Source of the DNA: JBFXCK01 sp050182275
GTDB lineage: Bacteria; Pseudomonadota; Alphaproteobacteria; SHNJ01
NCBI GenBank assembly: GCA_050182275.1
Contig: JBFXCK010000006.1
Span: 1-64,000 of the forward strand
DNA length: 64,000 nt
Direction of reading: 5' to 3'
Below the pieces are notes generated by a model, which ran no database searches, was not told the DNA's origin, and saw nothing but the letters and a program-made list of their open reading frames with translations. Made by a program: the position numbers and the translations under genes. Below are positions 42,240-49,478 of this stretch, in pieces (the stretch's first letter is position 1; every line of letters starts with the position of its first letter).

Positions 42240-43007
42240 TTATTTGCCATAGGTCACTTCAACCGGGGGCGGGGCAGGGCGCTTATAATATCGAGCGCCT
42301 TTGACCCATAATTTCAAGGCATCCCAATGAATTCCGGCAATGACTTTGAGGGTTAAAAGCGGATGAGTGAATAATTTTTTCACCAGATTTTGATCATTCA
42401 GCATTTCCGCTCGCGCCACATGGGTGGCGATCAAAACCTCTTTGTCGCCCTGGCTTTGGCGGATGAGGAATGAAAAATCGTCACCAGGCGGGGTGATGCG
42501 GAAGCGGTAATGGCAATCCATCGGAATGAAGGGCGAAACGTAAAATAATTTTTGGCAAGATTGTAAAATGGCTTTGCCCTTAATTTGATCATCGCCGACG
42601 GGCAGCAAATAGCTGTGCATTTCTTTGAAAGTATTGCGCACTTGATAAAGAATCGCCGCAAGCTTTCCTTGTTTATAGCAAAAATAAACGCTGATCGGAT
42701 TAAACACATAATTAAAAATCCGCGGCAGGCAGAGCAAATAAATTTTTTCACCCTGCAGATCAAGCCCGATATTTTGACAATGTTTTTCAATCCAGGCGCG
42801 TAAAGAACTGCCGTCGCGCGGGCCATGATCCTTATCAAAGAAAGAAAAAATATTTTTCTTATTATAAGAAAAAAATCGCAAATTTTGATGTAAAGCCGGC
42901 AGCTCATCCAAATCGGCATATAAAGAAAACACCCGGTAGCTTAAACGGTGGCCAAAGGGCGCCAAGCGGCGGTGCATGACATGGCCGGTGTAAAGGCGGG
43001 AATTCAT
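42240..43007 (-). CDS. DUF1365 family protein
   Basis: A 255-residue protein of unknown enzymology (DUF1365). The start at 43007 overlaps the FAD oxidoreductase stop (ATGA), giving MNSRLYTGHVMHRRLAPFGHRLSYRVFSLYADLDEL at the N-terminus, the family signature. Later blocks: FFDKDHGPRDGSSLRAWIEKHC, CLPRIFNYVFNPISVYFCY and KLFYVSPFIPMDCHYRF. No secretion signal. The gene occurs almost always between an FAD oxidoreductase and cfa, which implies a joint pathway of acyl-chain modification. Confidence 0.92.
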   Translation of the reverse strand: MNSRLYTGHVMHRRLAPFGHRLSYRVFSLYADLDELPALHQNLRFFSYNKKNIFSFFDKDHGPRDGSSLRAWIEKHCQNIGLDLQGEKIYLLCLPRIFNYVFNPISVYFCYKQGKLAAILYQVRNTFKEMHSYLLPVGDDQIKGKAILQSCQKLFYVSPFIPMDCHYRFRITPPGDDFSFLIRQSQGDKEVLIATHVARAEMLNDQNLVKKLFTHPLLTLKVIAGIHWDALKLWVKGARYYKRPAPPPVEVTYGK

Positions 43008-44290
43008 GCGGCTAGCCGCCTCTCTTCCGCCGCTAACCAAGGAGCAGTTACGCCCAGCTTTTCAGCCACGGCGATTGCGGCTTTAAGCCCGTCTTCATGA
43101 AACCCATAACCGCAATAACTGCCGCAGAAATAAGTGTTGTTAATACCTTGAAGGGCAGGAATTTTGGTTTGCGCCGCCATCGCCCCGGCATTGTAAAGCG
43201 GGTGGTCATAGTCATAAACCCCATGCACTTTTTCCGGCATGAAAGGCGGGTTGAGCGTGACGAAAAGGGGATAGGTTGAATCGATATTTTGTAAATTGTT
43301 CATCCAATAAGTTGTATAAAGTTTGTCGCTTTGATTCTTAGTCGATAAATAATTCCAGCTTGACCAGATCTGACGCAATTTCGGCATCAGCCGCGCATCG
43401 CTATGAAGGACGGCTTGGTTTTTTTCATAAGCAAAGCAAGACAAGGTGCGGCGTTCTTCATCACTTGGATCTTGCAGCAGCTTCAAGGCCTGATCGCCGT
43501 GACAGGCTAAAACCGCTTTATCGAAAATATAATTTTGATCGGCGCTGATCTGAACTTTGCCATTAATGCGCCGGATATTTTTGACGGTGGAAAATTTTAC
43601 ATTCTCTAAGTCACGGGCGATGCGCTTAACATATTCGCGGCTGCCGCCGCTCACCGTGCGCCATTGCGGACGCTGATTAACTTGCAAAAGGCCGTGATTA
43701 TCGCAAAAGCGCAGGAAGCTAAGGGCTGGGAATTCCAGCATCTTTTCCGCTGTTGTCGACCAAATCGCTGCACCCATCGGCAATAAATGATAATCGATAA
43801 ATTCTTGGCAATATTTTCCCGCCCTCAAATATTCATCCAAAGATAAATCGCTAACCGGATCGGTTTTCAGCCAAGCGGTGCTTTCTTTATAAAAGCGCAG
43901 CAGATCGAGAAGCATTTTATAAAAACCGGGGCGAAGCCAATTGCGCTTTTGCGCAAAAGTTTGGCCTAAAGTGCTGGTGCCATATTCCAGCCAGCCATCT
44001 TTAAGGCTAACGGCCAGCGACATATCGCTTTTTTGGGTTTTAACGTCTAGTTCCTTGAAAAAGGCAATTAAATTGGGATAGGTCCAGTCATTATAAACAA
44101 TAAAGCCGGTATCAACCGCAACCGAATGATTGCCGAATTTCGCCTCAACCGTGTGGCTGTGCCCGCCCAAATAATCATTGGCCTCGAACAAGGTCACGCT
44201 ATAGCGTTGCCGTAAGAGCCAAGCGGCGCTTAAACCTGAAATGCCGGAACCGATAACAGCAAGGGAAGGCCGATGAGCCATGGTATTCAT
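43004..44290 (-). CDS. FAD-dependent oxidoreductase (amine oxidase-like)
   Basis: A 428-residue flavoprotein with SLAVIGSGISGLSAAWLLRQRYSVTLFEANDYLGGHSHT (FAD-binding GxGxxG and its acidic partner) and later INGKVQ, DKAVLACHGDQALKLL. The C-terminal FCGSYCGYGFHEDGLKAAIAVAEKL closes the FAD site. It is the first gene of the oxidoreductase-DUF1365-cfa operon. Start at 44290 or the ATG at 44281 (MAHRPSL). Similar genes in Rhodobacter lie in the RpoE-ChrR singlet-oxygen regulon; no anti-sigma gene is seen here. Confidence 0.92.
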   Translation of the reverse strand: MNTMAHRPSLAVIGSGISGLSAAWLLRQRYSVTLFEANDYLGGHSHTVEAKFGNHSVAVDTGFIVYNDWTYPNLIAFFKELDVKTQKSDMSLAVSLKDGWLEYGTSTLGQTFAQKRNWLRPGFYKMLLDLLRFYKESTAWLKTDPVSDLSLDEYLRAGKYCQEFIDYHLLPMGAAIWSTTAEKMLEFPALSFLRFCDNHGLLQVNQRPQWRTVSGGSREYVKRIARDLENVKFSTVKNIRRINGKVQISADQNYIFDKAVLACHGDQALKLLQDPSDEERRTLSCFAYEKNQAVLHSDARLMPKLRQIWSSWNYLSTKNQSDKLYTTYWMNNLQNIDSTYPLFVTLNPPFMPEKVHGVYDYDHPLYNAGAMAAQTKIPALQGINNTYFCGSYCGYGFHEDGLKAAIAVAEKLGVTAPWLAAEERRLAA

Positions 44291-44540
44291 CTTTTGGTCT
44301 TAGCATTTTCCTTAAAAGGAGCGATAGGGGGGATATCTGGGGATGAACGGTTAAAAGCCTATAAAGAAGGCATGCTGCGCCCAAATTTTGCCATAGTCGT
44401 CCCTGATTTTAAGCCCGCTTCTGGTAATGGCTTTACCTATACCCTTTTATAATTTTCTTATGGTGGCGGTTCCAGCTATAAACAGTAAGCGATCTCATGT
44501 CAGGCATGGTGTCTGGCAATTTTCCAATTGGAGGAACTTC

Positions 44541-45161
44541 ATGATTCGTTTCGGTACTTTCGCAGTCGCCGCTTTGGCGATCGCACTGGTTGCTTCCGCT
44601 GCTTCCGCAGCCAGCCCCAGCACTGCTACTTCTACCAACAAAGCCCCGGCCGCAGCCAATATGCCGGCAGCTTCGTCGGACAACATGGCCGCTTCTTCGG
44701 CCACCACGATGAAATCTTCGCAAAACATCGTGCAAACTTGCGCCGCTGCTTCTTCTTGCCAAACTTTGAGCAAGTTGCTGCAACTCGCCGGTTTGACCGA
44801 AACCTTGAGCGGCCCTGGCCCCTTCACGGTATTCGCCCCGACCGATGCCGCTTTCGCCAAACTGCCAAAAGCTGAACTAGACCGTTTGATGAGCCCCGCC
44901 GGTAAGCAAGATCTGACCAAGATTTTGACTTTCCACGTGCTCAGCACCAAGTGGGATTCCAGCACCCTGGCCGACAACAAAACCTTGACCGGCGTTCGTA
45001 CCGCCCAAGGTTCCAGCTTGCCGACCATCAGCAAGTCGGGTCAGTCGATCATGATTGGCAGCGCCAAAGTAACCGGCACGCCCGTCATGGCCAGCAACGG
45101 CACGGTCTATATGATCGATTCCGTTCTGATGCCAACCACTGGCAGCTCGAACCAAATGTAA
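44541..45161 (+). CDS. Secreted fasciclin-domain protein
   Basis: A 206-residue exported protein with GGAGG about 8 bases before the ATG at 44541; an upstream in-frame ATG at 44427 has no ribosome site. Signal peptide about 1-22 (cleavage near ASAA), then a Ser/Thr/Ala-rich linker (residues about 22-62), and one FAS1 domain: TLSKLLQLAGLTETLSGPGPFTVFAPTDAAFAKL, LTFHVLSTKWDSSTL, TLTGVRTAQGSS and the terminal H2-like block NGTVYMIDSVLMP. FAS1 domains mediate adhesion. The linker may be glycosylated or spans the envelope. It is monocistronic and ends at a strong terminator. Confidence 0.9.
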   Translation: MIRFGTFAVAALAIALVASAASAASPSTATSTNKAPAAANMPAASSDNMAASSATTMKSSQNIVQTCAAASSCQTLSKLLQLAGLTETLSGPGPFTVFAPTDAAFAKLPKAELDRLMSPAGKQDLTKILTFHVLSTKWDSSTLADNKTLTGVRTAQGSSLPTISKSGQSIMIGSAKVTGTPVMASNGTVYMIDSVLMPTTGSSNQM

Positions 45162-45192
45162 TTTTTGACCTGATTTAAGGTTCTCAATTACG

Positions 45193-45226
45193 CCGGCGGG
45201 AGTAACTTCCCGCCGGTTTTATTTTG
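45193..45226 (+). terminator. Rho-independent terminator after the fasciclin gene
   Basis: A perfect 9-base-pair GC-rich stem, CCGGCGGGA (45193-45201) with TCCCGCCGG (45208-45216), a 6-base loop, then TTTTATTTT. It begins about 30 bases beyond the stop of the fasciclin gene and is the strongest terminator in the window. Confidence 0.93.
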
Positions 45227-45279
45227 CGGCGGTATAATTTTTCATGGCGCGGGCCAGCAGATCGCCCTAAACTGAAACT

Positions 45280-45447
45280 ATGAAGATAAACATTGCCCGG
45301 CTCGCTAAAATGTTCTTATTCACCTTGCTGACGCTGTGTGTGCTGGCGATGCTGGTGGCGGGCGCGCTTCACGCCTTGCGCTACCCTCTGTGCCAGGATT
45401 CCCGCTATACGCAATTAAATTTATGTTTATATCCGGCGGCTGGCTAA
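45280..45447 (+). CDS. Possible small membrane protein (55 residues)
   Basis: Translates to a basic start (MKINIARLAK), a 20-residue hydrophobic helix (MFLFTLLTLCVLAMLVAGAL), then a tail with three Cys in all, LRYPLCQDSRYTQLNLCLY. The ATG has no clear ribosome site. It follows the fasciclin terminator by about 55 bases and its stop overlaps the convergent TadE-like gene by 4 bases. The pattern of anchor plus two exported Cys looks coding, but support is weak. Confidence 0.4.
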   Translation: MKINIARLAKMFLFTLLTLCVLAMLVAGALHALRYPLCQDSRYTQLNLCLYPAAG

Positions 45448-46013
45448 TTAAGCACTACTTGAGGGCTTAAGCGGGGGTGCATATAGGAATAATGATGAAT
45501 AGTGCGCGCATGAAAGACTTGGGCAAAGAAAGTCGGCGAATAATTATAAACTATTTCGGCCGCTATTAGACTATCACCGGGAGGTAAAACAAAGCCGGGC
45601 GGTAAGGTGGCGTTGCCGCCTTGAACCCCTATCGTGCTGGGAGTGCCTAAAGAACCGGCCCCGCGCCGTTGCCATGTAACGCGGGGTGCATTATTGCCGG
45701 TACGGGTGACAGAGCTGATAATCATCACACTGTTAGCGCCGGTATTAAAAGGCACCATTACCGAACGCGTGGCGTTAAAAATGTCATCTATTTCGGCGGT
45801 GGTTAGAGTGGCGGAGCGGGACACCAAATCGGCTATGGTCGCCGAGGACCGGATCAATTTTTGCTGCAGCAAAATATAACGGCCCATTTCATACGAGCCC
45901 AAAAGCACGGTAACCAGCAAAGGAAACAAAAGCGCGTTTTCAACAATAATGCTTCCCCGCTTCGATGAACGCGGAAAATATTTTTTGAAGAAGTGAAGTA
46001 AGGGTTCCATCAT
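45444..46013 (-). CDS. TadE-like minor pilin
   Basis: A 189-residue TadE-family pseudopilin. A basic start (KKYFPRSSKRGS) leads into SIIVENALLFPLLVTVLLGSYEMGRYILLQQKL, the type-IVb-pilin-like N-terminal helix with conserved Glu, followed by the region of the TadE-family sequence IRSSATIADLVSRSATL, and an exported C-terminal domain (GGNATLPPGFVLPPGD, AEIVYNYSPTFFAQVF). It would be processed by the prepilin peptidase at 55.4 kb and placed in or under the Flp pilus. It lies 6 bases after the second TadE-like gene. Confidence 0.85.
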   Translation of the reverse strand: MMEPLLHFFKKYFPRSSKRGSIIVENALLFPLLVTVLLGSYEMGRYILLQQKLIRSSATIADLVSRSATLTTAEIDDIFNATRSVMVPFNTGANSVMIISSVTRTGNNAPRVTWQRRGAGSLGTPSTIGVQGGNATLPPGFVLPPGDSLIAAEIVYNYSPTFFAQVFHARTIHHYSYMHPRLSPQVVLN

Positions 46014-46019
46014 TTCCTC

Positions 46020-46670
46020 TTAATGGGGCGGGAATGGCTCATTGCGCACGGCGACAGCGCCGCCTAACTTAATATGTTCTCCCATCACCGGATTTAATAA
46101 CCCCGTTAGCAGCGGCCAGTTGTAAGAGGCGCGGTACACCACAATTTCGCTTGGTCCGCCAACACCTTCGATACCGCTATCAGCATCCCATGCGCCATTG
46201 CTGTTGCGGTCGACATAGGCTTCGCCAATATCATAGGCGCCGTTATGATTGCTATCGGTATAGGCTTCATCGCCAATCATATTAAAGCTGGGGTAAACTT
46301 TGGTTGAAATTGTTAAAAGGTTGGGGTCTAACAAACCGAAACTATTTTCAACGATAATTTCTCGAATCCGTTGTTGGCGGGTGGCAGCATTTTGGGCTGC
46401 TGTCCCTCCCGTAATTCCATAGCGGGAGGCTTCGCGCAAACCGCCTTCGATGAAAGAATTGACCACCATGACCATGGATATTTCTAAAATGCCCACGATC
46501 ATTAAAATCACTAACGGAGCGGTCAGCCCCCACTCAACGGCAACGCTGCCGCGGTTGTCGCCGATTTTGGCGCTTTTGAGCCGCTTCCACAGGCTGGTTT
46601 TTTTCAAAGGCCGGAGTTGAAAAAACCGTTGGTTATTCGAAAGAGATTGGCTAGACTGCTTAATTGTCAT
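46020..46670 (-). CDS. TadE-like minor pilin with EF-hand-like acidic loops
   Basis: A 216-residue TadE-family pseudopilin. Basic cytosolic lead (residues 1-40), then RGSVAVEWGLTAPLVILMIVGILEISMVMVVNSFIEGGLREASRYG, the TadE helix with its Glu. In the exported region, residues 139-150 read DSNHNGAYDIGE, with D, N, N and E at positions 1, 3, 5, 12 like a calcium EF-hand loop, and 154-165 read DRNSNGAWDADS, a second similar loop. The end (VVYRASYNWPLLTGLL, GGAVAVRNEPFPPH) matches TadE-type proteins. Its start codon shares the CATG with the divergent TadD gene. Confidence 0.85.
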   Translation of the reverse strand: MTIKQSSQSLSNNQRFFQLRPLKKTSLWKRLKSAKIGDNRGSVAVEWGLTAPLVILMIVGILEISMVMVVNSFIEGGLREASRYGITGGTAAQNAATRQQRIREIIVENSFGLLDPNLLTISTKVYPSFNMIGDEAYTDSNHNGAYDIGEAYVDRNSNGAWDADSGIEGVGGPSEIVVYRASYNWPLLTGLLNPVMGEHIKLGGAVAVRNEPFPPH

Positions 46671-47490
46671 GGCTTGCCCCTTTCTTACCCGTTATTCCTG
46701 GTTGCCAATGCTTGCCGCTATTGCGGCACTTAGCGCTTGCGTATTTCCGCAAACTTCCCCAGCACGCGCGACCCAATCCGCCCCCTTGTTGCGCATGGGC
46801 GATAGTTTGCAAACTTCCGGTGAAGCCGGCTTGGCGGTAACTTTTTACCAGCGGGCGGCTGATATGGATCCCAAAAATCCTGAACCTTTTTTGAAGCTTG
46901 GGCAATTGCTGCTGGCGCAAGGGCAGCGCAGCGAAGCGCTGCAGGCGTTCAACCAAGCCGAAATGCTGCGTCCTTCCGATCTGGCGATGCGCCGTCAATT
47001 GGCCAACGGCTTCCTTGAACTGGGCGAAACCGGCAAAGCCAGCGCTATTTTGCAGCAAGCGGTTAACGAAAAACCTGAACCGCGGCTTTACAACAGTTTG
47101 GGCGTAACGCAAGATTTGGCGGGCGATCATGTGGCGGCCCAGCAATCGTATGCGGCCGGCTTGTTGCTGGCGCCCGGAGATTTGACGCTGCAAAATAACT
47201 TGGCGTTGTCTTATGCCTTGGATAAACGTTTTGATGAGGCCATTGCCGCCATGCAAAAAGTCGCAGGCGATGCTAAGGCGACGCCGCAGCACCGGCAAAA
47301 TTTGGCCTTGATTCACGGGCTGGCGGGGCAGGATCAAACGGCGGCCAATATTTTGCGCCTTGATTTGGATGATGCGGCGGTGAAGCGCCATTTGAGTTTT
47401 TACAAAAAATTGCGCGCGCTTCCCGATGGCAAGGAAATCATGGCCGCCTTGCGCCAACAAAAATCGGTTATTCCGGATAGCGAGTTTTAA
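46669..47490 (+). CDS. TadD-like TPR lipoprotein
   Basis: A 273-residue tetratricopeptide protein of the TadD family needed for Flp pilus biogenesis (outer-membrane lipoprotein assisting secretin assembly). A hydrophobic leader ends at LSAC (Cys about 24), a probable lipobox. About six TPR motifs follow from residue 45: GLAVTFYQRAADMDPKNPEPFLKLGQLLLAQGQRSEAL, RLYNSLGVTQDLAGDH, LTLQNNLALSYALDKRFDEAI. It is the only tad gene of this part on the plus strand and its ATG (46669) overlaps the divergent TadE start. Confidence 0.85.
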   Translation: MACPFLTRYSWLPMLAAIAALSACVFPQTSPARATQSAPLLRMGDSLQTSGEAGLAVTFYQRAADMDPKNPEPFLKLGQLLLAQGQRSEALQAFNQAEMLRPSDLAMRRQLANGFLELGETGKASAILQQAVNEKPEPRLYNSLGVTQDLAGDHVAAQQSYAAGLLLAPGDLTLQNNLALSYALDKRFDEAIAAMQKVAGDAKATPQHRQNLALIHGLAGQDQTAANILRLDLDDAAVKRHLSFYKKLRALPDGKEIMAALRQQKSVIPDSEF

Positions 47491-47504
47491 GCTCATTTTT
47501 TCGC

Positions 47505-48476
47505 CTACATCATTTTGCTAAAGCTATCGATAATCCGCAAAATTCCCGGGCCAATTAAAACAATAAATAGCGGCGGCAAAATAAAAGTCACCATCGGCAA
47601 AGTTAAAATCACCGGCAGTTTGGCGGCTTTTTCTTCGGCTTTCATCAAACGGTCGTTTCTAAATTCAGCCGCTAGAATGCGCAAACTTTGGGCCAGCGGC
47701 GTGCCGTATTTTTCGGTTTGACCCAAGGTTCCCACCAAAGCGCGGATGCTGGGCAGGTCGGTGCGCAAGGTTAAATTATCCAGCGCTTGGGCGCGGTTGG
47801 GTAAAAATCCAAGCTCAACCGCGGTTAAACCGATTTCTTCGGCTAATATAGGATTAGCATGCGCCATTTCGCGCGCGACGCGGTTTAAGGCCGCATCCAA
47901 GCTCAAGCCTGCTTCGGCGCAAATCACCAGCAAATCCAGCGCATCGGGCAAGCCTTCGCGCAATTGCTGCCGGCGCCGGTCGGCCATGTTTTTTACATAA
48001 AGGTCGGGGGCATAATTACCAAGTAAAATCGCGCTAATCGCATACAGCATTTTTTTAGCGCTGGTCATTTCGCCGATGCCGATTACATATAAAAAATTCA
48101 ACGCTAATAGGGCGACCGCAATGGGCAAAACCGCGCGGGCAAAGAGATAAATCACCAGCGCATCGCGGCCGCGCCAGCCGGCGCGCATTAATTTGACCGA
48201 AATTTTTTCTGCCTGCTGGCTGCGCATCAATTTAAGATAATCAACCGTTTGGCGCATTAAACTTAAAGAATCGATTTTGCTGGCATCGCGGCGTTTTTTG
48301 CTGGAAGTCAAATCGCTGTATAAAGCTTTGCGGCGTTCCTCAATCGATTTCAGGCGGCCGCGCAGGCGGTCTTTCACCATATACGCCTTTGCCACCCACA
48401 AAACCGTTAGCAGCGCCGCTGCGGCGGCCAGCAACGTCCAGGTATAAGGCGGCAATTGGGCCAAAAATTCTTTCAT
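47505..48476 (-). CDS. Flp pilus inner-membrane protein TadC
   Basis: A 323-residue type II secretion F-domain protein. N-terminal anchor (TWTLLAAAAALLTVLWVAKAY), basic loop (RGRLKSIEERRKALYSDLTSSKKR), then the F domain with helices and GLPDALDLLVICAEAGLSLDAALNRVAREM, and YGTPLAQSLRILAAEFRNDRLMKAEEKAAKLPVILTLPMVTFILPPLFIVLIGPGI. With TadB it forms the platform of the pilus machine. Its start overlaps the end of tadB by 4 bases. Confidence 0.93.
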   Translation of the reverse strand: MKEFLAQLPPYTWTLLAAAAALLTVLWVAKAYMVKDRLRGRLKSIEERRKALYSDLTSSKKRRDASKIDSLSLMRQTVDYLKLMRSQQAEKISVKLMRAGWRGRDALVIYLFARAVLPIAVALLALNFLYVIGIGEMTSAKKMLYAISAILLGNYAPDLYVKNMADRRRQQLREGLPDALDLLVICAEAGLSLDAALNRVAREMAHANPILAEEIGLTAVELGFLPNRAQALDNLTLRTDLPSIRALVGTLGQTEKYGTPLAQSLRILAAEFRNDRLMKAEEKAAKLPVILTLPMVTFILPPLFIVLIGPGILRIIDSFSKMM

Positions 48477-49477
48477 ATTTTAAATTGCACCATTTTCGAC
48501 ATCAGGAAATGACCCAATGCCATTAAAACCAAGCCCACGCCCAGCAACACCTGGCCCCGTGGATCATGAAGCAAAACGCCTACATATTTATCGTTCAATT
48601 TATACAGCGCGCCAAATACCAAAAAGGGCAAGCTGCCGATCACCATGGCGCTGGCTTTGGCTTCCGCCGACATCGCTTTGATTTTTAATTGCACTTGTTT
48701 GCGTTTGCGCAACAGGCCGCTTAAATTTTCCAAAGTTTCGGCCAAATTACCGCCAGTTTCCCGCTGAATCGAAAGGGCGATTACAAAGAATTTCATTTCC
48801 GCAATATCCAGGCGGTTGCTGCATTCCCATAACGCTTCTTCCATGGTTTGACCGATTTTCATTCCATCCGTGATCCGTTTAAATTCGGTGCCGACCGGTT
48901 CGGGAATTTCTGAGGCAATAGTTTTAACGCACTCGCTGATCGGCAAGCCCGAACGCGCCCCGCGCACGATTAAATCAATTGCTTCGGGGAATTGGGTGAT
49001 GAAAGCTTTGTGGCGCTTGTTGATTAAGCGGCCAATATATTTATGAGGGATGCCTAATCCAAAGACCACGCCCATGCAACCGGCCAAAGGCCAGCCGAAG
49101 CTGAACATTCCTTTGAACATTAAGGTGGCGATTCCCAAAGAAAGAATATTGATGATAAAATATTTGCTGATGCTAATATTGCGACCGGTGCGTTGCAAGC
49201 GCAGCTGCAAAAGGGAGGCGCGGGGCAGAAACTGCAAAAGGCCGCGGTCGAGCAGGCTTTGATCCCGGCGGTCCATATCGATATTTACCGCCGATAGATT
49301 TTGATCTTTTTCTTTGACAAGGCGGGATTGTTTGCCGGTAACTTGCCGCAAGCGCCGCTGCAAGCGTTTGCTTTTGCTGGGGCCGAATAAGCCGCTGGTG
49401 AAAATCAATAGAACCAACACCACCCCGCCCAGCAAGAGCATCATCAACGGACTAAGCTGATAGTTTAAAATTGTCAT
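48473..49477 (-). CDS. Flp pilus inner-membrane protein TadB
   Basis: A 334-residue type II secretion F-domain protein. N-terminal anchor (LSPLMMLLLGGVVLVLLIFTSGLFG), an intracellular region, then the F domain: FPEAIDLIVRGARSGLPISECVKTIASEIPEPVGTEFKRI and ETGGNLAETLENLSGLLRKRKQVQLKIKAMSAEAKASAMVIGSLPFLVFGAL, ending with helix QVLLGVGLVLMALGHFLM. It is 1 base from cpaF and overlaps tadC by 4 bases, so the three are tightly coupled. Order cpaF-tadB-tadC is standard for Flp loci. Confidence 0.94.
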   Translation of the reverse strand: MTILNYQLSPLMMLLLGGVVLVLLIFTSGLFGPSKSKRLQRRLRQVTGKQSRLVKEKDQNLSAVNIDMDRRDQSLLDRGLLQFLPRASLLQLRLQRTGRNISISKYFIINILSLGIATLMFKGMFSFGWPLAGCMGVVFGLGIPHKYIGRLINKRHKAFITQFPEAIDLIVRGARSGLPISECVKTIASEIPEPVGTEFKRITDGMKIGQTMEEALWECSNRLDIAEMKFFVIALSIQRETGGNLAETLENLSGLLRKRKQVQLKIKAMSAEAKASAMVIGSLPFLVFGALYKLNDKYVGVLLHDPRGQVLLGVGLVLMALGHFLMSKMVQFKI

Positions 49478-49478
49478 T

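Noticed and set aside
44433..45155. Long minus-strand frames opposite the fasciclin gene
   Set aside because: They are shadows of a GC-skewed gene with signal peptide and FAS1 domain; they have no ribosome sites or family motifs.
46660..47496. 278-codon minus-strand frame opposite the TPR lipoprotein
   Set aside because: The plus-strand frame has regular TPR repeats and a lipobox; the reverse frame is Arg/Gln-rich as expected for a shadow.
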